Made by a program: the position numbers and the translations under genes. From Chloranthus sessilifolius (lineage: Eukaryota > Streptophyta > Magnoliopsida > Chloranthales > Chloranthaceae), in the NCBI GenBank assembly GCA_021018995.1, contig CM037587.1, forward strand, positions 13,951,366 through 14,015,365: a stretch of DNA of 64,000 nt. The letters are read 5' to 3'. The notes under the pieces are model-generated. The model saw nothing but the letters and a program-made list of their open reading frames with translations, was not told the origin of the DNA and did no database searches. Each line of letters begins with the position of its first letter. The first letter of the stretch is position 1. Positions 23,066-33,959 of this stretch are shown here, piece by piece.

Positions 23066-23840
23066 ATGGGACAAATGATTGGGCAGGTGTTGGCTCCCAA
23101 CGCTATCTCATTTTCAGACACTGATCTTTTGGCTAAAGGAGGCAATCATTTTTTATCTCTCAATATTACAGCTGAAATGGGAAATTTAGTGATACCATTG
23201 GTGTTGGTAGACAACAGATCTACCTTAAATGTCTGCCTTTTGAGAACGGCAACCAAGATAGGGATCGATCCCTCGATGTCTAGACCAGCCAGGACAGGAG
23301 CCCGAGGGTTTGATAATACAAGGAGAGAAGTGACAGGAGAAGTCGATCTTGAGCTCACCATTGGGTCAATGACCTTCTCCATCTCGTTTCAAGTTATGGA
23401 TATCAAATCGACCTTCAATCTACTGCTAGGGCACCCATGGCTGCATGAAATTGGGACAGTACCTTCAACCTTGCATCAAAAACTCAAGTTTATATCAGAT
23501 CAGAAGGTCATTGCCATCTTGGACGAAGGACAGGAGGAAAGAGAAAGAGTCGCACACAACATCAAGAATCTTAAAGTGTTGGACGTGCCACACACAACTG
23601 AAGACACAGATCTTCACAGTTTCCAATATGATGTATCAGCAGTGGCGTTAGAGCCCCTCGAGAAGGTCACCACAAACATAGGAGGAGGAATGATTACAGC
23701 GATAGCAATGCTCCATAAATGGGGTTATTAGAAAGGAAAAGATTTAGGTCCTCGCCTACACGGTAGGAGAGACCCAGTCAGAGCAAGAGGAGGGCAACAA
23801 ATCAAATTTAGATTAAGTTACAAGCCCACTGAAGAAGAAA
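23066..23840 (+). pseudogene. Tat retropepsin with G-patch-like tail
   Basis: Aspartic protease of the Ty3/gypsy polyprotein, which would cut Gag-Pol. The catalytic motif is VLVDNRSTLN: the aspartate is kept but the usual Gly after Asn is Arg. The second half has LLGHPWLHEIGTVPSTLHQ, typical of the Tat lineage. After it, MLHKWGY-stop-KGKDLGP and an R-rich stretch match the G-patch-like segment that follows protease in this lineage, interrupted here by a TAG at 23729. The frame 23066-23731 is otherwise open. Confidence 0.85.
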
Positions 23841-24734
23841 TTCAGGAAGCCCAAGAAAATATACGAACCATCGCTGCAGCCAAGGCTAGGGGGATAGACC
23901 TGGAAGATGAACCCCGTTCGTGGCCACACATTGGGAGCACATTTGCAAGTGCAGGGGTCATCAAAATCAACCAGCACGGGGGCAACTCAGCTAACCCTGC
24001 ACAAAAAAGCCCATGTCCACGAGTCCAATCCCCACATCATTCCCCCTAAGATCGAAATAGACCTCGCCTCTCTATCACTCTTTGAGGAAGAGGTACCCCT
24101 GCCAACACAGCCACCCATCCTAAATCATCCCAAGCCAGTGTTAACATTCGAAGACCAGGTTCAAGATGAACCTATGCTGAACATGTTGAAGGCTGACCCT
24201 CATAAATCAACCTCCTCCACAGGGCATGGTAAGGGTGCAACACCTCAGGTAAGAAATTGGGCATCAATGCCCCCAACTCTGAAAGCTTTTGGTGGCCTGA
24301 AATTCGGTACCCGTTTCTCAAAAAAAAAAAACTTGTAAAAAGTGAGATAAGCCCTTGACAAATAATACCATGCATGTATAAAGACCCACCTTGCCAAGGG
24401 CCCACCTCCGAAGAAAAGAAAAACCATAAAAAAATAGAAAAAATAGAAAATCCAAAATTATTGTCTTTTAAAATTTTTGAGAAAAAGAAAAATTATGCCT
24501 TAAAAGAAGAACTCATCCGATGAAAAATCGACCTCTTTCTTGTAGAAATACAAGGAGAGGTAAGAGTTACGGATCTGGATGAGGATGTCCTAGCTGAGGA
24601 GTTTCCCAATACGCCGATTTTGAACATGACCCTACCCCAATCATTGAAGAAACTGAAGATGTCAATCTAGGGATAGAGAAGGATCCCAAAATCACCAAGA
24701 TCAGAATGTCGCTATCTCCCAAGGAAAAAAAAGC
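23841..24734 (+). pseudogene. protease-RT linker of the Tat element
   Basis: Variable linker in changing frames. The last part (~24560-24720) has the conserved approach to RT: DLDEDVLAEEFPN, LGIEKDPK-like and SLSPKEKK-like words. A frameshift near 24735 separates it from RT. An A-run at 24321-24332 marks one of the breaks. Confidence 0.6.
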
Positions 24735-25352
24735 ATGATTAACTTCCTTCTGTCATACCAAGACGTCTTCGCATGGTCATACGAGAATTTGTCTGGTTTA
24801 GATACCAATTTGGTCAAACGTGAGCTGCCGTTATATCCTGATGTAAAGCTTGTCAAGCAAAAATTAAGATGTCTCCGGCATGAATGGATGTTAAAGGTGA
24901 AAGATGAGGTCATCAAGCAATACAATGTGGGTTTCCTCATGGTTTCCAAATACCCAATATGGCTATCTAACATTGTGCCAATGTTGAAGAAGGACAGAAA
25001 GTTTCGTATGTGCATTGATTTCAGAAAACTCAACAAGGCGAATTCGAAAGATGACTTCCCTTTGTCACACATTGACATCTTGGTCGATAATAATATCAGG
25101 CATGGGATGCTCTCATTCATGGGTGGATTTTTCGGCTACAATCAGATTAAAATAGTAGAGACGGACCAAGAGAAGACAACATTCATCACCCCATGGGGAA
25201 CCTTCTGCTACCGAGTCATGTTGTTCGGATTGAAAAATGCTGGAGCGACATATCAAACAGCAATGACTGCACTGTTTCACGATATGATGCACCGAAAAAT
25301 TGAAGTGTATGTTGACAACATGATCACCAAGTCACATTGCCACAACCCTTAG
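24735..25352 (+). pseudogene. Tat reverse transcriptase, truncated
   Basis: Starts INFLLSYQDVFAWSYENL, the Tat RT entry motif, and continues through RMCIDFRKLNKA, ETDQEKTTFITPWGTFCY and FGLKNAGATYQTAM to the active-site strand. There YVDN replaces the catalytic YVDD. The frame ends seven residues later at 25350-25352, and RT thumb, RNase H and integrase are absent. Beyond it the sequence changes to a LINE on the other strand. It is dead both by active-site mutation and by truncation. Confidence 0.9.
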
Positions 25353-25384
25353 ATCCTTTGAAAAAACCATTTGGCGAGCCGTTA

Positions 25385-26095
25385 ATGAGCACAAAGAACC
25401 TAGGATTAGAGATGCACCCATGGATTCATTTTCTCCACTTCAAGTCGAACCCCATTTTGCCGAGGATCATGTCGATGAAATCCTAGTTAACATGGTCCTA
25501 CACTTTTTGGATGACTCCTAGTTTTCTCTCCACATGGCATGAGTGTAACATTCATGCGCAAGAACCGTGCAGCCCACAATCCGCCTTCCCTTGATAAAGG
25601 TAGATTGAGTGAGGCTAACAACCTTATTTATAGCAGTCCGGAAGCGATTGACCCAACAAACGCGCCACCACCTTGTAAAGGCACCAAACTAGACTGATGG
25701 GTCTAAAATCCCCATGCACTCCGCCCCTTAGCGCTTTGGAATAAGAACTATGAATGATGCCTTCGATCCCTTCCCAATGATGCCGAGTCATAGAACTGAA
25801 TAGGGACCTTGAACAGGTCGTCCTTTACCACCTCCCATAAAATTTTAAAAAAACTTTAGGCCCCGAAGCTTTCTCACCGTCCCCATCCAACACTGCTTTT
25901 TAATCTCCTCCATTTTGAATGATGCCTCTAGCGACTTAGATAACGCACTATCAATCCTCATGAAGAGAAGGTGTGGGAATGGATGTGAGGTGAACTCTTC
26001 CCCAAAATGATCAACAATTTGATCTCGCACCTCCACTTTGTGCAAGATGGCTCTTCCATTAACAAGGATGAAGGAAATCAAATTGTTCCCATGCG
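25385..26095 (-). pseudogene. L1-type LINE reverse transcriptase fragment
   Basis: On the minus strand: NGRAILHKVEVRDQIVDHFG and EEFTS (26060-25970), a SLEASFKMEEIKK block, then after frame changes DFRPISLVWCLYKVVARLL (~25705-25650), an FIKGRRIVG-like segment and DHVN-DFIDMILGKMGFDLKW (~25490-25430). These are the order and motifs of plant L1 ORF2 RT (fingers and palm). Multiple stops. It is a ~700-bp fragment, 5' and 3' truncated. Confidence 0.85.
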
Positions 26096-27459
26096 TATAA
26101 TTTGCACCTTTTGTCCGCCATTATACACATGGGTTGATTAGTCTAATTGAATTATATGCATGGCTCATTGCGTATAATTCCATCTGCGAAATTTGACTTG
26201 GCCGATTATTATATTAAGGCTCCCATGCATATAATCCAATTATACGCATGGCTGCATGCATATTATTCGCGCCAACTCTAAAACCCGTACACGTATTTTT
26301 ATACATATAATTTGAATTATATTTTAAAGTTTTAATGTATAATTAACCCAATACCCTATATAAGGTCCTTCACCCTTCGATTTTTCACACATTCATTCAC
26401 TTGTTCTCTTTGGAATTTTCGAGGTTGGCTCTTAAATTACGAATTATAAAAAAGTTCAACTTCTTATAGAAACTTTGTTAAGCTAAGCATTCTAGTTGGC
26501 GTTGGTCCTTCTACTTCGCTTCTTGCACTTTCCAAAGACGATAAGGCTAACCATAGAGTATACCCTTAGAATACTCTTTCTAAATCATTAACTCTAGATC
26601 TAATTAGGTCTACACTACTCTTGCATATTTTTAAAACGCCATAGCCTTTAAACCGATTTGCCCAAGGGAGCCAACAGAGGGTACTCGAGAACGGGTACGA
26701 TCCTCCAATGCATAACAGGCCAACACACCCATTTTAGTTTAAATCATCTAGGTTAGATTTTAAATTAATTAATTTTAGGCAACCCTAGCTGCTAAAACCG
26801 ACATGTCGTTTGTTTTGTTAGTAAGTACATTTGTTACTAACACTCCTTTTGGAGGTCTGTTTGTTTCACCCTTATTTTGTTAGCGAATCTGTTTGTCACT
26901 AACAAGTTGTTTTGCAGGTCCGTTTGCTGCTTGATACCTTTAATTATTAGTGAGTTTGTTTGTCGCTAATAGTTTGTCTTGCTTGTGTGTTGCTTGACTA
27001 CCCCCTTTAAAAAAGAACTAAGCAAGTCTTTTGTTACTAGTTTATCTCTCACTCTTACATACTGAGCCCTAAGTGACCAACTTGGAGCATTTTCTCGAAT
27101 CCGAAAGGGTTCTCAAAAATCACATTCCAACAATGACCTTTTGTAGAAATATAGTTTTTTTCATAGATGATTCTCGAAATTAAAGTGAGAAATCTGGAGT
27201 TGAGGATTGCCATTATTCGTGACGCTGTAAATGCTAGATGCCTTGAAATCAACCATGGTCACTTGTTATCTAAACTTGTTACTTCCTTAGAGAAGAAAAT
27301 AAAAAAATTGTCAAAAGATTTTCAATTGTTGAAGAAAGAGGTTTGCCAGTTGAAAGTAACAGGAGAGCTAAAAATGGCAAAACTTTTTATTTTCCTATCA
27401 ATTTGATTGAAATTGGCGTTCACTACTATCTTATGGTAAATCAGCAATCAAAGAAGAAC
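26096..27459. other. LTR-like / leader sequence of unknown element
   Basis: Begins with palindromic words around GCATGCATATTAT and ATTATACGCATGG (26096-26275). A TATA-like CCTATATAAGG follows at ~26354 with a pyrimidine-rich leader, and then three ~65-bp imperfect repeats (26810-26995). The frame at 27167-27406 is predicted coiled-coil-like (ILEIKVRNLELRI, then LEKKIKKLSKDFQLLKKEV), which could be a gag coiled coil, but no family is recognised. Probably another LTR retroelement remnant. Confidence 0.35.
26810..26995. repeat. Three ~65-bp imperfect tandem repeats
   Basis: Each unit has TTAGTRARTNTGTTTGT, then CACTAAC or CGCTAATA, and then a GTCYGTTTG-like word. Visible at ~26817, ~26878 and ~26943. 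Confidence 0.6.
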
Positions 27460-27860
27460 TTTAATAGTCCCACATTGGATAGGGAAATGTCTGGACCCTT
27501 GGCTATATGTCATTGTGGACGCTAGAAGTCATGACGCATTTTCGGGGGGGAGTTAATCTCATGCCAAAAACAAAATTGGGGTGGGGACCTAAGACTAGAA
27601 CCAGACAATTTCGTGGCATATGGGTCTGGGTCGTCAAACAATGGTATCGTAACCAAGGACGGTCTTCTATAAGGTGAGAGGTTGTAATAGTCAGACATTG
27701 GATTGGGGAAAGTCCTGATCGTAGGCTATATGTGATTGTGGACGCTATATGTCATGACGGGTTTGGTGTGGGAACTTGAGCCCATGCTAGAAACAAACCA
27801 GAGTGGGGACCAAAACCCATAACCCGACAATATCGTAGCATGTGGGTCTAAGTCGTCACA
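27460..27860 (+). mobile_element. Complete TRIM retrotransposon, 401 bp
   Basis: LTR1 is 27460-27640 and LTR2 is 27683-27860, with a spacer of only 42 bp. The perfect 5-bp target duplication AGAAC is at 27455-27459 and 27861-27865. The primer-binding site TGGTATCGTAACCAAG starts at 27642, two bases after LTR1 (TGGTATC as in tRNA-iMet sites). A purine-rich AAGGTGAGAGG precedes LTR2. LTRs share ATAGTC(C/A)(C/G)ACATTGGAT and end in GTCGTCACA. No coding. A solo LTR of the same family is in the polygalacturonase intron at 5202-5373. Confidence 0.9.
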
Positions 27861-27865
27861 AGAAC

Positions 27866-28455
27866 ACTCGCGAGAGTTCCCCCAAAACAAAACCCAAGAG
27901 CATGACGAGAATGTAAAATATAAAGAGTGATTCGTTATCCATTTGGTTAAAAATGATGTTTAAGGTCTTCCTTGACTATGCTATGATGGAATCAACAATC
28001 ATATAGCATGACTCCACCTTCTTCAAAATCTAAGGTGAAAACAGAACATAGGAGGTTGCAGGAGCGAGAGGAGAAGGTAAACTTACGCGTGTACAAATAA
28101 GTTATGACTAATATTATTTCCCTCAATTTATGCTTTATATATACAAACTTTATTCATTGAAATGTGGACCTATGTCCGCAGCTCCTACCAAGCGTACATG
28201 CAACACCAAAGGAAAATAATTAATAACTCCTTAAGAAGCATATGAAGCTCATAGAAATTTGCAATAACTCCTTAAGTAAGTATAGTTTTAGTTGCTTCAA
28301 GATATTGAACTTATTTCATTAGTCGTTAACCTTCAAGTGTGTTTAGCCAAAGGAGTATGATTTCCACTCACCTACGCAAGAAATGAACTAGGAATTGTTG
28401 TGTAAGGCATACGGCAACTATGTGAAAGATGTGACAAAAAATTGTGATGCTAAGG
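27866..28455. other. Spacer, nothing recognised
   Basis: No supported gene or repeat. One short frame near 28010-28085 (PSSKSKVKTEHRRLQERE) looks coding-like on the plus strand but has no recognised family and is closed soon after. Confidence 0.4.
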
Positions 28456-28460
28456 AAAGG

Positions 28461-30873
28461 TGTAAAGACCCGTATTTTGAACCCGAGTTAGATTAACTCT
28501 TTGTGTGTACTCGGCTCGGTGACCGATGTCGCCATTTATTTTGGATTTTTACGTGATTGTGCAGACAGATTCTTATTTAGAGCCCATTTGGACCCTCGTG
28601 CGAAAGTTGTGCACCGACCTCGGTGTGGCCGCTCAACACCAGGCTTGAGTTTTAAAATTAGAAGTGTATAACACACAAGAGGTGTGTGTGTGCTTAACTT
28701 TGTGAGCAATCCTATTATAAGCAGGAATTGCATTCCCGTATTATACTAGGTTTTGTTAAGAGAGGAAGAGACGTGAGTGCCGTGAAGGACCGTAACCATT
28801 TGATAGTTGCCCAAACACGCGAAACTCCGTCTTCTCTCTTCTTCAATCATCGTAGGAGATCGGTTTAGAAAACTTCCTTCTCTAAAACCCTCTTTTGTTG
28901 AGAACCTTGAACCTTAGAAAGAACTTGAATCAACCTTGGATTCGTAGTTTACTATTGGGAGAGGTTGAGATCATTGGGGACGTGTTGGAGTTGTCTCTGT
29001 GAACTCGTGGGATCGATCGCGGCGCAAATCGTCGAGGAAACCCGCTGGTTTCGCTCCGAAGCCCCATTCGCGTGACTTGTTTCTAATCAAGGAATCCTTA
29101 CACTAAAGGTACATTTCGATTAAATTTATTGATTGAAATCATTGAATTAGCTATGGGTTTTGTTTTGGGATGGACATGTATCGATTCGGGTGAAAACTGG
29201 GCGAGAATCGCGATCTGAATCGAGTTCTGAAACTCATAATTCTCGTTGTCGTTGTTGCTCGCTCGAGCGAGCTATTTTAATCGCTCGAGCGAGGATGCAC
29301 CAAAATGTTGACTTTAGAAGTCATATATATTCTCTGTCCTCGCTCGAGCGAGCTTAAGTCATCGCTCGAGCGAGAAATTTCTGAAGGACCTCGCTCGAGC
29401 GAACTATTTTAATCGCTCGAGCGAGCTATTTTAATTGCTCGAGCGAGGTATCACCGAACTCCAATACTATCTTAGTATTTTAGTCATAACCTTTTATCCC
29501 GAACTCCGATTGAGATGTTTCTTTTTGCGTTAGAAAGCTAACAGAAACATCTACAACTTTCATGTTTTGACCAACTCGTAAATCAATCGTCTTAATAGTA
29601 AAAAATGTATAAGAAGGTTACATTAAATTCTAGGATTGGCGCAACTTGCCTCTTTTGACTTGTTTTTGAGGAAACACTTAAATAGGTCTATATTATTAGT
29701 GATTAGAGTTAATCTTACTGCATGAACGTATATTGTGATGTAGATTGAGGGCGAGAGGCCATCAATAGGACTTTGCTTGACTTCGCATAACTCCGAGTTT
29801 TGGTAGGAAAATCTCATCTTTACAGTATTTTATTTTAATTTGCATGGATAATTTGTATTAGATTTTGAACTTGCATCTGTCATCTAAAAATACATCTGTA
29901 AATCAAAAACCTGATATAAACTCTGAAAATCAGAATCTGCCTGAACTCCGAAATCTGAAATCTGAAATCAGAACTATGTATAAGAAACTTGCATCTAAAT
30001 GATATTTATCTGCATCTGTTTTACGATTCATCTGAACGACCCCTCAAAATTCCTAAACAATTTCCTGGCGCAAGTTACCCTCCGAGTGTAGGGGCTTGTT
30101 GCATCCTGAAAAAGGGTCCATGAATGACAATGGTAGGTAGGGGTTCCCATCGGCTATATTCCTGCTCTCGAGATATAGTTACTCGGGAGGTATTTTAAGT
30201 TGAGGATTAAGTCATGAATTACTAAACTTTGCATATAGAAGTTAGAAAAACTAAGACACTGAAACACTGCATCTGTTCTTGAAATTGTTTTCACACATTT
30301 AGAAATAAATCTTATATATGATTTCTGTACCTAAATTCAGTTTATTATCTGCTTATATGTTTGACAAGCTATATCCCGGTATTTGTTTTGAAACCATGTT
30401 AGTTAAAGTAAAATATCGTAGATGTCTCTATTCTACTGAGTTTTGTTGGTTAGCTCACTTCGACTATACGTCACAGGTCCAGGTACTGACGTGGCTATTC
30501 AGGGCTGTGAGACTGATCCTGACTACGTACCTGAGGAAGAGCTTGAGGTTCCTCCTGAGGAGTGTTGCCCAGTATAGAACTTACTGATTTTCTTACTTGT
30601 GGTGAAAGTTAGACTTGAATTTGTGGGCCCATTTTAGTTGGATATCATAGTTTTATACTCGACGTTGATTTCTGTTATGAGTCATGTTTCGATGATGGTC
30701 GGCCATCATCGGTGGTTCTTTACTTTTAATTGCTTCCACATTTATTTTAGCTATGGATAATTATTGCGCTTTACTCTTATATGTGTCATGTTTGTCCGGC
30801 TTATCGTTTATTCGATAGGTTGGCGAACCGACATTTCCTATACATGAGGGATTGGAAAAGTCGAGTCGTCACA
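28461..30873 (+). mobile_element. 2,413-bp solo-LTR-like element with gene-like signals (element A)
   Basis: Ends TGTAAAGACCCG and GTCGTCACA (TG...CA) with a perfect 5-bp target duplication AAAGG (28456-28460 and 30874-30878), so it is one insertion. The interior looks like a transcription unit without a long ORF. A TATA-like CTATTATAAGC is at ~28711 and a pyrimidine-rich leader follows. A donor-like AAAG|GTACATT is at 29108/29109. Seven CGCTCGAGCG palindromes lie at 29258-29449 and the shared module at 29480-29570. An acceptor-like GTCACAG|GTCCAGG is at ~30476, and then a short acidic frame (PDYVPEEELEVPPEECCPV) stops at ~30577. Most likely a solo LTR of a large retrotransposon; family not recognised. 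Confidence 0.8.
29258..29449. repeat. Seven-copy CGCTCGAGCG palindrome cluster
   Basis: Perfect or near-perfect palindromes of CTCGCTCGAGCGAG start at about 29258, 29281, 29340, 29362, 29391, 29413 and 29436. Two lack one outer base pair (GAACT and TTGCTC variants). Spacers repeat the word CTATTTTAAT. The cluster lies inside the intron-like part of element A. Confidence 0.92.
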
Positions 30874-31230
30874 AAAGGGCTAGTTCATTGCTGGAAAGAT
30901 TCAACATAAATGAATAGATATTGGAATTATCAGATCCAAAACTTGTGAGTTACGAGGTCCCTAGTGTCGATAAGGTAAACCTTATTGAACCTATATAAAA
31001 CACACATGTATTGTTTACATTAAAAGAATGTTTTATTAACATAGAACACCATAAAAATTTTCGTATCAGTTTTTTCCTTGTTGGCTGCCATGTAGGATAA
31101 CTATTAGGATATTTGTGGTGATCTGTAGCTGCCCCTCTCTAACACTATAAATACAATATGTCGCTTATTGGAAGCAATGAGAGAAATCACCTTCAGATAA
31201 TGTCTGGTCTTCCTCCATGAAAAGTTTACG

Positions 31231-32200
31231 GGATGGGGATGCAACAGATGTCATGGAACTGGTAGGGAGTGTAGTTGACGTAGTGGGTAAGGTAGTTTGA
31301 ATAGGGGATGCTTGGGACTGGATTAGAGGTTGGATGATGGGACTTATGGTTGGCGGAGGTGGGATAGGATTGGGGATATGTATAGGTGGAATAGTGTGCA
31401 ACTCAGGTGTCTGCCTAGGAAGATGTGCTTGATATATATTTGGTTGATGGTTCTGATGAAATGAGTAAGATAGAGATCGTAAATTGAATGGATGAGAAGG
31501 ATCAGCTGTAGCATATGAGTGAGACTGTTTATTTTTGGCAAATGAAAAAGAGTTTTCAATGAATTTAACATGCCTAAAAATTATAACTTGTCCTGTGTCT
31601 AAATCTAAACACCTGTATCCTTTTGAGTATATGTAATAGCTAAAAAGCAACATATCCGAGACCTTGGTTCAAGCTTGTGTTCACTATCAGGCCTCATCCA
31701 ATGGTAGCAGTGACACTCAAAAGCTTTTAAAATTGTAAAATCTGGTGGGACACTAACCAATTTTTGATATGGAGTGTGATGGTGAAGTACTTTGCTTGGG
31801 AGACGATTGATTATAAAGACCAATGTACATAGGGCATCAAGCCAGTATTTAGAGGACATAGAAGCGGAATGAAGAAGTGTAATAGTCGTTTCAATAAGAT
31901 GACGGTGTTTCCTCTCTGCCACTCCATTTTGTTCAGGCGAGTGCGGACAAGAACGTTGATGCAAGATGCCACGCGATGAGAACAAATTCATCATATTTTT
32001 ATTGACAAATTCTCCACCATTGTCACTACAAAAAAATTTAATGTGAGTGGAGAAACGATTTTCAACCAAATTCTTAAAGTGCACAAACTTTTGATAGACG
32101 TCAGATTTACGAAATAATGGATAAATCCAATTAAAACGAGAAAAATCATCAATGAAAACTACATAGTATAGATATCCACAAAAAGATGGCAAAGGGGAGG
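31231..32200 (-). pseudogene. Ale copia integrase
   Basis: The frame 32192-31605 carries the integrase core: FIDDFSRFNWIY (first catalytic Asp), FCSDNGGEFVNK (second Asp) and EQNGVAERKHRHLIETTITL (catalytic Glu). NRLPSKVLHHHTPYQKL follows. After a frameshift the Pro/Thr-rich region before RT (31653-31231) continues until the inverted LTR cuts it. The catalytic triad is intact, but upstream stops (a TGA just before 32192) and the missing RT make the element inactive. Confidence 0.88.
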
Positions 32201-32204
32201 GACT

Positions 32205-33075
32205 TCACACATCCACATGTATTAGTTCAAAAGGTACAGTAACAATACTAGTAGAAATATTAAATGAGAGTTTGTGGCTCTTGCACACATTACAATGTTT
32301 GCAAGTAAAAGAGTTATTACAAGACGTATTTAAACTAAATTTTGATGGCAAAACACAAAGAACATCCAAAGATGGGTGACCAAGCCGATTGTGTCAAAGT
32401 CATGATGAATCTTTTCCAAGCATAAAGGCAGTGGAAGAGACGATGAGTTTAGATGGTGGAAGGGGGTAAAGCCCATTACTACGGCCCTAAATGAGAATCC
32501 TCAAAGTGTTCTTGTCCTGAACCAAGTAGCCATTGGAATCAAATAAAAAGACACAATTATTGTCAGTATCAAGTTTATGTACACTTAATAGATTTTGTGA
32601 AATTGAAGGGACATGTAAAACATTATTAAGTGCTAAATATTAATGGAGTGTAGAAATATGACCTGACCCAGTATGATGAATTGGAAGTGAGTGGCCATTG
32701 CCTACGGTGACGCAATCTGAACCATGATAGGGTGATGAGATGCTCAAATTAGAAATATAAGAGGTTACATGGTTGTTGGCTCCTGAGTCTACATACTAGT
32801 TAGTGTTTGGGATTGACGAATTTGAGGCAACAAAGGCATTGGGGTAGGGTCGAATTTAGTTATTGGATTGTGGACAATCATATCTAAACCAACACTCGGC
32901 AACCGCATGATTCCTACGATTACAGATTCAGCATCGAATTGGCCCATCATAGGGACTGTATGACCCACCATTGTAGTTTCCAAAATATTGACTAGTATTG
33001 TAAAATCCAGCATGAGACACAGACCCATTATATGAGTTCCTTCCTTTGTAGCCATTTGATCTACCGCGACCACGA
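32205..33075 (-). pseudogene. Ale copia protease and pre-integrase region
   Basis: Minus strand: YVDSGANNHVT (retropepsin active site, ~32800-32765) is followed by NVLHVPSISQNLLSVHKL-like sequence and the pre-integrase zinc motif NRLGHPSLDVLC with KHCNVCKSHKLSF (~32390-32260). Single stops interrupt the frame. The DSGA active site is kept. Confidence 0.8.
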
Positions 33076-33079
33076 AAAC

Positions 33080-33839
33080 CATAAAAATAATTTAGAAGAT
33101 TATTACCTTATTGGGGATTAGAGGAATTACCGCGCCCACGACGATTGTTTTGTCGACTAGAGGTGCCACCGCGGTGATTGCTAGCAACGACGAAAGCAGT
33201 GTTATTGTCAAGTTTAGCGGCTGCATCAGCTTCACATTTAGCTTCAGTTGCAAGATTGAGCTCTTCGCTACCGAGGAAAGAATGAAGTTCATCCAACGAG
33301 ATTGGATTTGGGCGGGTACAGATTGCGATTTTAACGACAAAAAATTCGCGAGGAGGACCATTGAGGGTATGATGAACTATGTCTTCATCATTGATCTTTG
33401 CACCTGCAACCATGAGATCGTCGATGATCTCCTTTACTAACTTCCTGAAGGTCAATTTTTCGGTTGATGATGTGGGATATGGTGGACATGTTAATCTTCC
33501 AACAAGTGTTTTTCAGAGATCCTCTGTAGATTCGAGTTCAACGACATATGCAAGAATCGTCAGAGATAAGATAGATAGAAGAGCACTTAGTAGATGTTGA
33601 TCTACAGTACACCATTCTATGAACTTCGGGTTGGGAATGGAGTTTCCAGTAGAGTCAATTTCAGTTTTAGATGGGCAAGGTAAGGAGCCATCAAGATAGC
33701 CAAGGAATCCATTGGCTTTAAAAACATGCTTAACTTGAGTTTTCCAGGTTCGGCAATTCCTAGAATCAAGTTTAATGGTGATGAGAGAGTTGATGTTTGA
33801 TATGAATTTTTTTAGGGAAGATGACAATGCGTGACCCAT
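33080..33839 (-). pseudogene. Ale copia gag
   Basis: The frame 33839-33513 starts MGHALSSSLKKF and contains KLDSRNCRTWKTQVKHVFKA and FLGYLDGSLPCPSK, the Ale/Retrofit Gag signature. It continues in another frame (33455-33108) with VHHTLNGPPREF and an RG-rich tail ending RRGRGNSSNPQ. A frameshift between 33513 and 33455 breaks it. The start codon lies 22 bp from the primer site, as is usual. Confidence 0.82.
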
Positions 33840-33860
33840 ACCTTAGATGATGGGGGAGCT

Positions 33861-33876
33861 CCTTGGATTGATACCA
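33861..33876 (-). promoter_or_regulatory. Primer-binding site of Ale element
   Basis: Minus-strand TGGTATCAATCCAAGG directly follows the LTR end TTTTACA (33877-33883). It is close to the tRNA-iMet-type TGGTATCAGAGC. Confidence 0.8.
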
Positions 33877-33959
33877 TGTAAAATTCTCATGGAGGAAGAC
33901 CAGACATTATTTGAAGGTGATTTCTCTCACCGTTTCCAAGAGACCACATATTATATTTA

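Noticed and set aside
24172-24427. Minus-strand frames opposite the Tat protease-RT linker
   Set aside because: Shadow frames of the retroelement coding strand; no recognised motif.
29258-29449. CRISPR-like array of palindromic repeats
   Set aside because: Repeats are 10-14-nt palindromes with short, similar spacers in plant DNA; no cas genes; not a CRISPR.
32789-33082. Minus-strand 97-codon frame as a separate host gene
   Set aside because: It lies within the Ale copia gag-protease region in a shifted frame; explained by the element.
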